Shown: one piece after another, positions 52,571-63,288 of the stretch
How positions within the stretch are numbered: position 1 is the stretch's first letter
Layout: every line of letters starts with the position of its first letter
From: Knufia peltigerae
Taxonomy: Eukaryota; Ascomycota; Eurotiomycetes; Chaetothyriales; Trichomeriaceae
DNA: 64,000 nt
Direction of reading: 5' to 3'
Assembly (NCBI GenBank): GCA_030247855.1
Contig: JAPDRN010000072.1
Span: 62,001 to 126,000, forward strand
Program-made: the position numbers and the translations under genes
Notes under the pieces: model-generated
The model's input: the letters and a program-made list of their open reading frames with translations, nothing else
Told to the model about the DNA's origin: nothing
The model's database searches: none

Positions 52571-53254
52571 GGCTTGTTTAAAGGCGCGTTCAACGGATGC
52601 AAGGGAGGGGTGCGGATTACTTTAAAAGAGCGTTGGAGTCAGGCGGTCATCTTCAGACTTGCACGTAGGGAGCGGGTATGGTATGGAGGTGAGTCTTGGT
52701 GGTCTCAATGATAGATGCGCGTGCTAGATGGTAAGTGTAGTTGTTTGGACAGTGAGAAGGAGACGAGTTGAGGGATTTGGTAGAACATGGAGGGGTGATG
52801 ATACGCATAATGATGTCGCGACGACCTATGGTGCATGTGCGATAAATGTGCGGAACAGTAGTTGCTCGAGGCAGCCTCTTGCGGCCAATCACACAGCCTC
52901 GTGCTGCTACGAGCCGCGGACACCCACAGAGCCATTTTCTTGCACGGGTGCAATGACAACTTTGACATGGATAGTACGCGTAAAATGGGAAATGAAGGGA
53001 AAACAGATGTCTATGTACTCGTACTACAGTGTGTGTATGTGTTTGCATGGACGAGAGGATCGCGTAATTAACGGCCGACGCGCTCGCGCATGGCATATGA
53101 TTAGCCCAACGTCTTATCGTCCATCGGCATTCCTTGCAAAATGCGGTGAGCCTCGTGGGTCCCCGGACTTGACAGCACGATCTTCTTTTGTCTTTCGGTG
53201 ATCCTTGACCATTCCCTTACTGTGTCCTACGTTTCCTACTCACATCGAAACCCC
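52571..53254. other. Intergenic: BTB/RCC1 gene promoter
   Basis: 684 bp between two minus-strand genes. A TG-rich run (about 53025-53045) is present. Short frames on both strands have no features. Confidence 0.45.
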
Positions 53255-54859
53255 TCATGAAACGCCCAGAATACCAGCAGCCAACCCTAAACCGAGTAAC
53301 ACCGCACCTGGCGTGGCGGCGTTTGCTGATCCAGAAGACGACGATGTCGCGGTCGAGCTCCCTTTAGTCACAGTCACGCCGACGTTGAACGTCGGCGTGC
53401 CTGGCAAAACCAGCGCAGTTCCCTGTATACTTGCCGTAGGCACGGCTGGCAATTCAGTGGTCGCTGCCCCTGAAAGTTGGGTACCTGTCGCAGTCGCCGT
53501 CATTGAGGCTCCCGGTATGCTAGTTCCTGACGATATGGCTGCAATGCTGGAGGTGTCGGTCCTGTTCTCGGCCGCCTGAGCCAAAGCAGCAAGGTTGTTA
53601 TCAAGATCAAAGACAGCGTAGACACTCCTGAGGAAGGTATCCCCAAGTATTGAGACCCCATCGATTGGAGGACCAAAGCCAAAGTCACACCCGCCGGATT
53701 GGTCGCCGAAATTCTTTGGTGGAATATCTAGCTCCCCGACAAGCTGCGAGATAGGGACGCTGATATTGATGCCACCCTCGCCGCCGAAAGAATAATTGAT
53801 ACTGCCATTTGCCGTCGCATAGCTACACGGAACGACGTAGTCGTCGTCCCCAATATCGACAGCTCCAAATCCGTTAGCTATAGCCGAAAACACCTCGTCA
53901 GTGAGGAGTGTCTCGCTAGTTCCCGAGTCAAGCAAGACCGCCTGGGCGTACCCTTGTGGCGTCAATTGTGTTGTAGAGCCAGCATGGTCGGTGAAAGAGA
54001 CTCCAGTCAGTGTCACATAGAACTCCGTGAAATCTCCAGTTGGGCCTTCCTATGGGTATGTTAGGATACATGTCAACACAAGTTAACCCAATGATTTCTC
54101 ACCTGGAAGGGTAAAGCTATTAGGTCGCCTGTGTATTTTGAAGGGTCTACTCCGCCGAATATGACAGCGCCGGTATTGGCTTGAAGGTCGTTCAGATAAA
54201 GGCTGTAGGCTTTCCGATCGATGATGCCATCCGACTTCATGTTGTCCAGGACTGTTGGGTACACATTCTCTGGGTTTTGTGCTTCATTGCTGGCATAGCC
54301 AATGCCCATCACCCCATGAGGATCGAAGAGGGATGTCGCCAGCCCAAATTGTTGGCTTTTGATAGAGGGTGATCCTCCGACTGTTACGGTATCCATCACC
54401 CAATCGCCTGCATCGGTGTCGCCGGGTGCGGCATAGGTCTGCCAGAATATCAGTCTCGAGTTGGACGTAGGCCGTTGCAGACAATCGACTTACAATGTTA
54501 AAGCCGCCCCGTTCGACAACTTTGTACGTGCTTGATTGAGTTGATGTAAAGCTGCCAGCATCACACTGACCTTTCTTGCACAAAGCACTCGAGGTTGCTG
54601 GAATCCAAAGGTCCGACGACCCAGTGTCCAAGGTAACCCCAAGACTCTGTGGAGGTGTTCCCACGGTGATGTTGACCAGATATTCAAGTTTGGTGGCAGC
54701 TTGGGTCAAAACACCGTCCACAGTATCATCCACCTCTGCTCTACGAGCCAGCCATGCTTCATATCGATGCCTTTTCTGAAAATCGAGCTTGAGATAGCCA
54801 GGGGAAGCAAGACAAGAGGTAACTAGAGTCAAAGCCGTCAATGCTCCTACAGAATGCAT
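53255..54859 (-). CDS. Secreted pepsin-type aspartic protease, probably GPI-anchored
   Basis: Three exons, 54859-54494, 54438-54103 and 54049-53255 (introns GTAAGT...CAG and GTGAGA...TAG, all phase 0), give 498 residues. The ATG at 54859 begins a signal peptide (MHSVGALTALTLVTSCLAS); an upstream ATG at 54928 is less likely. A propeptide has KR and RR sites (29-30, 39-40). Both active-site aspartates are present: Asp78 in DTGSSDLW and Asp275 in DSGTS. The intervening blocks are typical (GGFNITYAAPGD, FDPHGVMGIGYA, FGGVDPSKYTGDL, VDGVSILGDTFLRSVYAVFD-like). The tail is Ser/Thr-rich and ends with a hydrophobic stretch (PGAVLLGLGLAAGILGVS), a likely GPI signal, as in yapsins. Confidence 0.9.
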
Positions 54860-55417
54860 AGTGAACGGCCAGGGTTGGCGCGAGAAACGAGGACACTTCC
54901 CGTGGTGGGAAACAGGGTCATGGAACAAGCAAAAGGCTTCTATTTAGTTGATGCTTGACCTCTCGGTAGTGTGCCATGACGTGGAGCCTCCACTGTGTAC
55001 TGTAAGCAAATAGCTATTTAAAGAGTTTCAGAAGTACGGAGGATGGATGATTGATAGGGAAACGGTCTGATCCAGGGGAAACTGTAAGGGGGAATGAGTG
55101 GGAATTCACAATGCAGATAAAATTGCAAAATGTTATGGGCGCAACTTCGGGGAAATTTAGCGTCCAGTGGCCGTCCTATTGTACCATTGCACCTACCAGA
55201 CTTTCGGGTAGGAGCCTACCCTAAGTTGTTTTAGGTACCTAGTGAGTATTGCTACGTGAAGTTTGATAAGTGCTTATCGGCTTCTTAGTCCCTAAGATAC
55301 CTAGGCAGGTAGGTAAATCAGGTATCTAATATCTTCCCGTGGCCATCCGCTGGGGGACCATTTGTCGCAGAATTTCACATGCCTCACCTTGCTCTTATTC
55401 CCATGAACAGCCTGGCC
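54860..55417. promoter_or_regulatory. Protease promoter with GATA sites
   Basis: 558 bp between the ADH 3' end and the protease start, both minus. It has an inverted GATA pair (GATAAG-TG-CTTATC, 55265-55278) and single HGATAR sites at 55052-55057 and 55115-55120. A stretch rich in TAGGTACCT-like words lies at about 55205-55330. Confidence 0.5.
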
Positions 55418-56880
55418 TCAATCAGCCCAGATCAAGACAGGTTTGATGGTTTGACCATGATGCATATCATCAATCGCCTGATTCACCTCCTTATATGAGT
55501 AAGACTTGGTGAGTCGATCGATGGGGAATCTGCCTTGCCTCCAGAACTCTGCCAGAGCTGGGATGAACTGCAATTTGAATCAAGGTCAGCACAAATGATC
55601 TACGCTGTCTTGTGTGCACACCTCTCTTCCCTTCTAGACTTACCTTTTGAGGCACGGATGAACCTTGACAAGATCCAATGTAACTAACATTCCGGGCGAG
55701 CCAACTTCCCGGCTCAATCTTGACGTGCTGTCCTGCAGGCACACCGCCGACTGTGGCAGCTATCCCACTATTTGCCGTCGAATCTATCATGGCCTGAACC
55801 ACTGCAACATTGCCAGTCGCATCCAGAGCATAGTCGACGCCATCGCCATCTGTAACGGAATGGATAAGCTCGACAATATCACGGCCCTTGGAGTTCAGAA
55901 CATGTGTTGCACCCAGTTCTTTAGCCATCTCCAGCCGCGAGTCCTGAACATCAATCGCAATAATTTTTGTGGCAGGAGTGAAGTTTTTCGCCGCCATCTG
56001 CAAATACATCAGTATCTCCTTCAAACCATGCAGGGAGCCAAGGAGTATCAGAGGAAGCATCGGTCATCGCAAAACCCGGGGAATAAGCCGCGGTGAAACC
56101 GGTTTTTGCATGGCATGGAAGTCATGGAGTTTTGATTGTCCGGATCTTGCATAACACTTACTATAGCTGCCAGTCCTACACCACCAACACCAAATACAGC
56201 AATCGAGGACCCGAGCTGCGGTTTGAGAACGTTCAAAACTGTGCCGGCGCCCGTCTGGATTCCACACCCAATACAGCATAAGATCTCCAGCGGCAGCGAC
56301 TTATCGACTTTGACCGCACAGAAGCCACCCACAATGGATCGCTTCGCAAAGGAGGACTGACCAAAATAGGGCGAGCTTATGTCTTCACCATTGCAAGAGA
56401 AAGTCCTCGTGCCATCCAACCGTGAACCCCCAAAGCTTAACTGCTGTGCGTGCTTGCAATACGAGTAGTTGCCTCGCCGGCAAGATGTACAATCCAGGCA
56501 AGCATTATACGTCAGCAATACGTGATCACCAACCTCGACATGCTTGACATCTGAGCCGACTTGTTCGACAACACCAGAGCCTTCATGACCCAAGATTGCG
56601 GGTAGACCTGGCCCTTTGAAGCCCTGTCAGGGAGTGAGCGAGACGATCTGTTAAGGATGTCTTAAGTCGACAAGACCTAGACGCATGATCCACCCACATG
56701 TACTGTTGCCAAATCCGTATGACAGATCCCCGTGGCTACCATCCTAACCACGACCTCGTTGCTGCGCATTTCCTTCAGCTGAACCTCCTTTAGTTCGAAC
56801 TGACCTCCCTTTTGGGAAACAACAAGAGCTTCAGTGCTCCCAAGGCCATTCTGCGTATCAATGTTTCCACGTCCCGCCAT
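55418..56880 (-). CDS. Zinc-dependent alcohol dehydrogenase
   Basis: Four exons, 56880-56698, 56623-56162, 55997-55644 and 55567-55418, give 382 residues; all joins are in phase 0. Catalytic zinc ligands are Cys53 (GICHTDL), His74 (LGHEGSG) and the Cys of CCIGCGIQTGAGTVLN. The structural zinc site is Cys103, 106, 109, 117 (CLDCTSCRRGNYSYC). The nucleotide site is VFGVGGVGLAAI followed by IIAIDVQDSRLEMAKELGA, where the Asp after the second strand suggests NAD rather than NADP. The closest family pattern is the aryl/benzyl-alcohol type medium-chain dehydrogenase; the substrate is unknown. The first intron starts GTGGGT, weaker than the others. The reading frame ends KPVLIWAD. Confidence 0.9.
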
Positions 56881-57310
56881 GATCCGAAGTGGTTCTCTGC
56901 GTCTTGACTTGGCTAGGTATTACTTTGTATATTATATATAATTACTATCGATCCAAGCCTCATCCGCTTGCATTTACAGAGGGATATCACCTTGGTGCGG
57001 GGATGATGCCCGACACTTAGTATCATCAACCCATTGCATTCCGCCCCCCTCGGATGCCCCCCCTTGGGCCCCAATCGACTCTCCGGCATCGCTGAAGATA
57101 TGTACGACGTGTACGAAGTGGTTTGAGTTTATGAATGTCGTCATTTCCTGATCGTTGAAGACAATGACAGGGGATATCAATTCAAGCTGAAGACCATATG
57201 CTCTCACGCAATTACCAACACCTGTATAGAGTTTGCCATTGGATACCGCGCATCAAACTGACCAACTTTCTTTTGACGCGAGTGAGCTTTACATCGGACC
57301 TGGGGCATGC
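56881..57310. promoter_or_regulatory. ADH promoter
   Basis: 430 bp between the ADH start and the 3' end of the membrane protein, both on the minus strand. An AT-rich TATATA-like stretch lies near 56928-56945, close to the ADH ATG. No gene. Confidence 0.5.
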
Positions 57311-58534
57311 TCAAGAACGCTTCTTCTCACTCTTCGCGTTCGACTTGCCAAAGACCATCTCATCACGAGCCCACAGAGCCACTGCTGCAGCTCCACATGG
57401 ACCCAGCACCACAGTGACGATACCGGTCTTGACAGCTCCAACGACGAATTGAAGGACCGTCGTCTTGTCCTGTTTCGCTGCCCCACGCAGTACAAGACCC
57501 CAAAGCAAGGTAGATGTGACTCCAACGACAATGTCCCATTGCAAGAACCAGAGCGCACCATCCGCCAGGGTGGAAACCTCATGCGGACCAAATGGCCAGA
57601 CCGGCACGAAGATATGAGCCGGCTGCAGCTGGGATAGATATTTTGTGCTGAACAGCACGGGAAAGGCGTACGCGAGGAGTGACAAAATCCACGCGCCGAG
57701 ATGTGAGCCGGCTGACGATGCAATTGCAAAAGCATAAGCTCGACGAAGGTACTTGATTGTCTGGCTCCTCTTGTCGGCCTCTGTAAGTATCGACGCTCGC
57801 TGGTCCACGGTCATCGCCACTGTCGATAGAATGAACTGTGTGATGCCTATCCAGATCGCCCAGCCCTGCTGAATACCTGCCCAGGTTTGCTTGGTCTCGA
57901 AAGAGATCACGTCAGGCGCTGGTAAACACATGAGCAGTGAAGGAAGTCCGAAGCCAACCAAAATACTAATCGGCGCGATGGCGAGCTTGACCGGTACGTC
58001 GACAATGAGTTGGTAATCCTTTGGATTGGTGGCAGTAGGCGATAGCCACAAATGAAGTGCAAACCACAAAGGTGCTACGCATGCATATCCGATGATTGCC
58101 ACTCCGACTCCAAAGAACGTCGTGCTGTTTTACATCAGCGACAATGCCAGATTGGCTTGATTCGGATTGGAAACTTACGCCGTAAGGAAGAACTTGCGCT
58201 GATTGCCGACCCGTAGGCCTTCGATCATGATGAGAACCCATGCCGCGAGGACCTGGCCTCCCAAGTCAAGGAACGAGAGTGACACGTCTGCTCGATTGCC
58301 GTCTATTGCTGTGTAGAAGAAGCTGACCAGTGTAGTCAATTGCTTATCAACGGGTCCAATGCCAGTGTAGGTCTGTTTCATGGGTGCTGCGGTCGGGCCT
58401 GGAATGACCGCCCCCGGTCGACTCTGATCCCCCAAGATCTTGAGAAGGCCATTCTGGTATGGAAACACCCAGAGAGTCCAAAATCCAGCTATGGATAGGA
58501 AAATGAGTAAACTCTTTGATACGTTAAATGCCAT
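57311..58534 (-). CDS. Polytopic fungal membrane protein of unknown function
   Basis: Two exons, 58534-58179 and 58124-57311, with a GTAAGT...CAG intron that splits an Ala codon, give 389 residues. About seven to eight hydrophobic segments are visible (for example SLLIFLSIAGFWTLWVFPYQ, QVLAAWVLIMIEGLR, TTFFGVGVAIIGYACVAPLW, WAIWIGITQFILSTVAMT, SHLGAWILSLLAYAFPVLF). The combination of a first-helix end FPYQNGL and GVAIIGYACVAPLWFALHL recalls polytopic proteins encoded in some fungal terpenoid or indole-diterpene gene clusters, but this is weak memory. No transporter or enzyme signature is certain. It ends with a basic tail (KSNAKSEKKRS). No biosynthetic backbone gene is nearby. Confidence 0.7.
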
Positions 58535-59951
58535 ACTGGCTGTCAGGGTATGTATCTGCTGATTCCGACTTTAGATTTTGTTATTTAGATTGCGAGGTGT
58601 CCAAATGTAGCTTGACTGTCTGAAACTATGAGAGAAGAAATGTTAGATTCAATCTCGGTGGTGAGAAATTGAGAGAAATAGCTGATGAATGATGTTGGCG
58701 TAAGGCAGACAGTTCTTGAGAATGATGTCGAAGCTCAGCCGCACCCTAGTGGCCCCCCTCAGCCTCAGCCATCCAAAGGCGACGCAGCCAATTATGTGTT
58801 GAAGTACCTTCCCTTCGGTCATACGGCAGTCGAATGATATGACGAGAGAGCATTGTAGAATGCCTGTCCCATTCTTCTGCTGACGGATGGCCCGATGAGT
58901 GAGGTGTGCTCGCACTCGTACAAGTTGTGCATGGGTTGTAGGGAGGGACTTCGGTCTCACGTGATCAGCTCCCAGACATTTCTGACCGGAAATCCTCTAT
59001 TCCCAATCCGGATATGGACTCGTCACCCCTTACATAAGCTGTTACAAGGGAGCACATTTGCTTGAACATCCAACGTCTGCTAAGCCAACCTGGATCAAAC
59101 AAACATGAGACCTTGAAGAGCAACAGCACTGGTCGCACCTCTTGAATTTTGTGTTGCGGTATTTTTGAATGACCTGAGAATTTGAGATGTAGGACGCCTG
59201 CCTGCTAATCCAGGCTCTCAAAAGATTATCGAGATCTTCCCCCTCGGTGATGTTCTTCCACGCGTGACTGGAAATCAGGATTAGTCCTGTACAGAGTATT
59301 TACAGAGTAAAGGTGAACAGCTTCTTTGTGCCATTTCATACCTCACTACGGGGTACCACGGCGCCATGACTAAAGAAACGGTTCGAATGAACAAGCCCAT
59401 TTAAGCGCCCGCTAGCAGGACATCCTTGTACAGTTTCATACCGATCAGCCCCTGAAGTCTGGATCATTGGCTTCAAGACTGAGGCAGTACGGATAACGCC
59501 AATTAATTTATGGCCCTTTCGGCAAACCACAAAGCGGTCCGGTATTCTAGTGGATCAGAATCCAAGCATCTTGTTGGGCTCATGATGAGTTAGCAGGTGC
59601 AAAGCCTTTTTCGGTTGGCTTCGGTACGGAGTATGTATGTACAAAATGGTTGAATCTGGGGGCCAGTTTTACTACATGACACAGGTAGACACGCCCCCCA
59701 TCGGATGATCGGGACTGAGCCACCCTGGGCAATACCGTCCAGGGTGGAGGGAGGTTGGGTTCTTGGAACAGTATATTGGTCTACTCCGTATCCGAAGAGG
59801 TCCAAGGTCCTGTAAACGCCTTGGCTTTATCCAATTTCACAATACCGCCTTCCCTGGTGTCTTGTACGGAGTACAATCTTTCTCTTCTCCCTTTGGCCAC
59901 ATCGTGAAGTCAGCATCAAAACAAACCGAGACGAGAAGTGCCAGATTCATC
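58535..59951. promoter_or_regulatory. Divergent promoter region with three nonamers
   Basis: 1.4 kb between the membrane protein (minus) and the lectin-like gene (plus). It contains TACGGAGTA-type copies at 59625-59633, 59782-59790 and 59865-59873, and a TCACGTGA palindrome at 58957-58964. No gene. Confidence 0.5.
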
Positions 59952-60935
59952 ATGTCCAACCTCTTCGATTCAAATTCGTATTATCTGCTATCTTCTGATC
60001 GATATCCCAAAGGTGTATACCTAAATGACGGCGGCCACAATCCAGAAGACATCCCGGCGGCGTTGTTTTTAGATTCGAAAGGTGTCTCGTCTCAAAACTG
60101 GCAGGTCTTCTTCCAAGAAGGCGTTTATTTCCTTCGAAATTACGACTATGGCGCCGGCTATCAGCTCGCCCTCAAAACTGCCGCCGACTCAAAACCTCAA
60201 CTACTACCTTCGAGCGGAGACCTCACCCAACAATGGAACATTACCGTCTGGCCAGACGGCACCAGGAAACTCGTCAACATGGCTGTCGGGGTTTTTCAGT
60301 ATCTGGGCGTGAGCAACAATTCCGCTGCAGACATCATCCCTGTGATGAACACGGCCGAGGATGGCAGTCATTGGACATTCGATATCAACAGCTCGGCAGG
60401 TGAAGTCAGTGACGCGATGGCATCACCAATGTCGTCGATTGCCGTACGTTATTTCTTACAATGATTTCTTTCCAAGTGTCTACTCCTGACAAACGTGTTG
60501 CAGAAAGCCACCACTACGGCAGCAGCCACATCCACAGCACGATCCGCGACGACACCAGCGACAGCGACGGAATCATCTACTACCGTAGCGCCAGTTGTGG
60601 CGTCCGCTACGTCAAAATACAATTCACTTTCTGGAGGCGTGATAGCAGGTATCGTAGTCGGTGCCGTGGCCCTGATTGCGTTTCTTGTCGCCGCTTTCCT
60701 CGTGTGCTCGAGAAAAAGGAAACGAGCAAGAGCTAGGCAACACACATCCAGTACCATACCCCCAACAGTCGAAGCGTCAAAATACAGTGACATCCCGTCA
60801 TCAGACGGACATAGTATGTACACCAAGCAGGACCAAATGTCGCAGCACCACCACCACCAGCATGCTGAACTCGTTACAGATAAAAAGGCAAGAACAAGAA
60901 CGAATGTACAAGGAGGTGCCGTGGAGATGGCTTGA
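59952..60935 (+). CDS. Lectin-like (beta-trefoil) single-pass membrane protein
   Basis: Two exons, 59952-60443 and 60504-60935 (intron GTACGT...CAG), give 307 residues. The first about 150 residues show three ricin-B-like W motifs (SSQNWQVF, LTQQWNIT, DGSHWTFD) and YLL/YFLRNY strands, as in a beta-trefoil. A Thr/Ala/Ser linker follows, then one helix (GVIAGIVVGAVALIAFLVAA), a basic stretch (CSRKRKRARAR) and a cytosolic tail of about 80 residues with a His run. There is no signal peptide (start MSNLFDSNSYYLL). The layout resembles the gene at 10419. The lectin assignment is by pattern only; a ligand is unknown. A nonamer copy begins four bases after the stop. Confidence 0.75.
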
Positions 60936-61490
60936 CAATACGGAGTACACAGGTGCAAAAGGTTTTGGTTTGAGCGGGAGAACAAGTCATGAAGATTCGT
61001 TGATACCACCTTCTTTATTCTACAAACGACACAGCCGGCAAATGTTTGATCTTACTGTTTATCCATGCCAATCGATTGTTTTTTCACCCTAGCATTACTG
61101 GTCGATTCCCAGATGTTGATGGGTACTGAATTGCAAACTACGGATATCCTTCTTGTGACTGTTGATGTTCGCTTCGAACGTGGTATGAACCTCGCACGTA
61201 GATAGTGCCCTGTACTGTTCGACACCATCTCTCCATGCGCATTGGTTCAGCATCCTCACATGTACTTAAGGTACCGAGGTACTCCGTATGGACGGAGTAC
61301 TCGTACTCGTACTCATGTACATATGTGTGACGAGGCTACACTATACCGTTCTCGGACTAAACAATTGTCTGAAAATTAGCGCCATTGTCACTCCAAGCGT
61401 ATCCCAGTAACTCCGTTTCCCCCAAGAACTTTTTTTTTATCCGCTTCACGACGATCAGGACTCCGACCGTCCACGTAGATTGTCAGAGCT
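60936..61490. promoter_or_regulatory. Intergenic with nonamer and hairpin, BUD22 promoter
   Basis: 555 bp. TACGGAGTA at 60939-60947 and TACTCCGTA at 61280-61288. The latter is part of an inverted repeat (arms 61279-61287 and 61292-61300) followed by a TCGTAC run. Confidence 0.6.
61279..61300. repeat. Inverted repeat GTACTCCGT / ACGGAGTAC
   Basis: Two perfect 9-base arms separated by four bases (ATGG). This combines two half-copies of the dispersed nonamer in opposite orientation, about 190 bp upstream of the BUD22 ATG. Confidence 0.9.
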
Positions 61491-62996
61491 ATGGGCAAAA
61501 GAAAACGTGAAGCCGAAGGAGATGAGGACGGTCTGCATGATGATGGTAACAACAAAAACCAAACCTCAAAAGACCCGGTGCTGTCTGGTCAAATCTCGCG
61601 ACTCAAAAAGACACTAGGCCACGGGATCAAATCCCTCCACGCTTCACTGAAACTGGCACGAGGGTTCGAGAGACAGAAACTCGGGAGGCGCCAAAAATCC
61701 GCCACCGACAAACCTCACCAGTTGCTCCGGCTGAGGGAGGAGGTGATCGTCCTCAAACAACTCGACCTCGAACGAACCGCGAAACAGTACCTCGTCAAAC
61801 AGCTCGTGAAGTCGACCCGGACGAAATCCCACCCGGTCGTCGTCAGCCTGTACGGAGTGAACCCAAGCCTCGAGCAACCCAAATCCACTGCCGAGGGGAA
61901 CGTGCTGGGAAGACTGTTCAACTCGGCACCCGCCAAGCAGGTTCTGCCGGGGATTTTGAACGGTTTGTTTGACGTTCTCGGCGTGTCGGCGGCGGCGGGA
62001 AAGGGTGAGTCGGAGGGTCAAAGGACGAGTAAGAATGGAAACTCCAAGCTTGAGCCCGAGACTCAGCACGATTCTGGATCTGCCGATGATCAACAGAAGT
62101 TGTTAGCTTCTACCGACGACGTCAATGGTCCAGACGAGTCATTCGATGGGTTTTCGGACAAACAGTCTGTCGATGATGACGAGTCAGAAGAAGACGAAAA
62201 CGCCGAATATCTTTCCGACGGTGAAATGGATCGTTTACTCAACGAACATCAAGATCGATTGGCTTCTTCTGACGATGATGAAGACGGTGACGAAGACAAC
62301 GACGACGGTGAGGATGATTCTGATTTGCCGACAGGTCACAACATCACTCGTGGTGGTGGACGATCACCAAGAGATGACATTTCTGTTTCTGTTTCTGTTT
62401 CTCTCAGTCCGGAACCACCTAGTCGGTCCAAAAAGACACAAACGACCGCAACAACGACGACGACGACGTCATTCTTGCCGTCACTAAGTCTAGGAGGTTA
62501 TTATTCTGGTTCAGAATCAGGTGATGATGACGACGACGACGACGACGACGACCGTGATGATGATCATGGTCACAGAGGTCCACCGTCTGCCAAACCTCGT
62601 AACAACCGTCGTGGTCAGAGGGCCCGACAAAAAATTGCGGAAAAGAAATTTGGAAAAATGGCCAAACATTTGGTGGCGGCCAAGGACAACAAGGGAGACA
62701 GAAACTCAGGGTGGGACGCTCATAGAGGTGCGGTCGACGGTAGCCACCAACGAGGTGGGAGAGATCGGTTTCGTCCCGGCGGTGGTCACGGTCACGGTCA
62801 TGGTAACGTCAGACGTGGTCAAAACATGGAACGAAAAGATACAAGAAGGACCAGGAAAGAGGAGGCACCACGACCCAAGAAACGAGGAGACGATCAAGGT
62901 CCTTTACATCCATCTTGGGAAGCGGCCAAGAAGAGAAAGACACAAAACGAACAAAACCAGGCGACGTTTGCCGGGAAAAAGATTACATTCGACTGA
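61491..62996 (+). CDS. BUD22: Bud22-family ribosome biogenesis protein
   Basis: A single-exon 501-residue protein. The N-terminal helical part (SGQISRLKKTLGHGIKSLH to QYLVKQLVKSTRTKSHP) and the C-terminal blocks (RRGQRARQKIAEKKFGKMAK; LHPSWEAAKKRKTQNEQ; GKKITFD at the very end) match Bud22/SRFBP1. Bud22 is a nucleolar factor needed for 18S rRNA processing and the small subunit. The middle is acidic, with a GAC/GAT-encoded Asp run (about 343-352, DNA near 62521-62550), a short SVSVSVS repeat and RGG-like Gly/His/Arg segments. The region between 200 and 390 is probably disordered. Confidence 0.85.
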   Translation: MGKRKREAEGDEDGLHDDGNNKNQTSKDPVLSGQISRLKKTLGHGIKSLHASLKLARGFERQKLGRRQKSATDKPHQLLRLREEVIVLKQLDLERTAKQYLVKQLVKSTRTKSHPVVVSLYGVNPSLEQPKSTAEGNVLGRLFNSAPAKQVLPGILNGLFDVLGVSAAAGKGESEGQRTSKNGNSKLEPETQHDSGSADDQQKLLASTDDVNGPDESFDGFSDKQSVDDDESEEDENAEYLSDGEMDRLLNEHQDRLASSDDDEDGDEDNDDGEDDSDLPTGHNITRGGGRSPRDDISVSVSVSLSPEPPSRSKKTQTTATTTTTTSFLPSLSLGGYYSGSESGDDDDDDDDDDRDDDHGHRGPPSAKPRNNRRGQRARQKIAEKKFGKMAKHLVAAKDNKGDRNSGWDAHRGAVDGSHQRGGRDRFRPGGGHGHGHGNVRRGQNMERKDTRRTRKEEAPRPKKRGDDQGPLHPSWEAAKKRKTQNEQNQATFAGKKITFD

Positions 62997-63288
62997 GTTC
63001 TTCCATCATGGATGGTCCTTGATAAATAGCCTCGAGCTTGTCGATGCATTTCATGAACAAGACACAACAGCGGCTTCAATGGGCACTTGTAGCTATTATT
63101 TCCCGGAGTCATGCGCAAATATCCATTTCAGTACTGTCAAACCTGTCTACTCGAGTTTCTCTTCAGACTGACCAGGTTCTATCTACTTGGGTAAACATTC
63201 TTCCCATTCCGTCCTCCTCGGGCGACGATCCTTGTTTTCCAGCTTGACTTTTAATAAAAGAACAGAGGCAAATTTTCCCTCGAAACAC

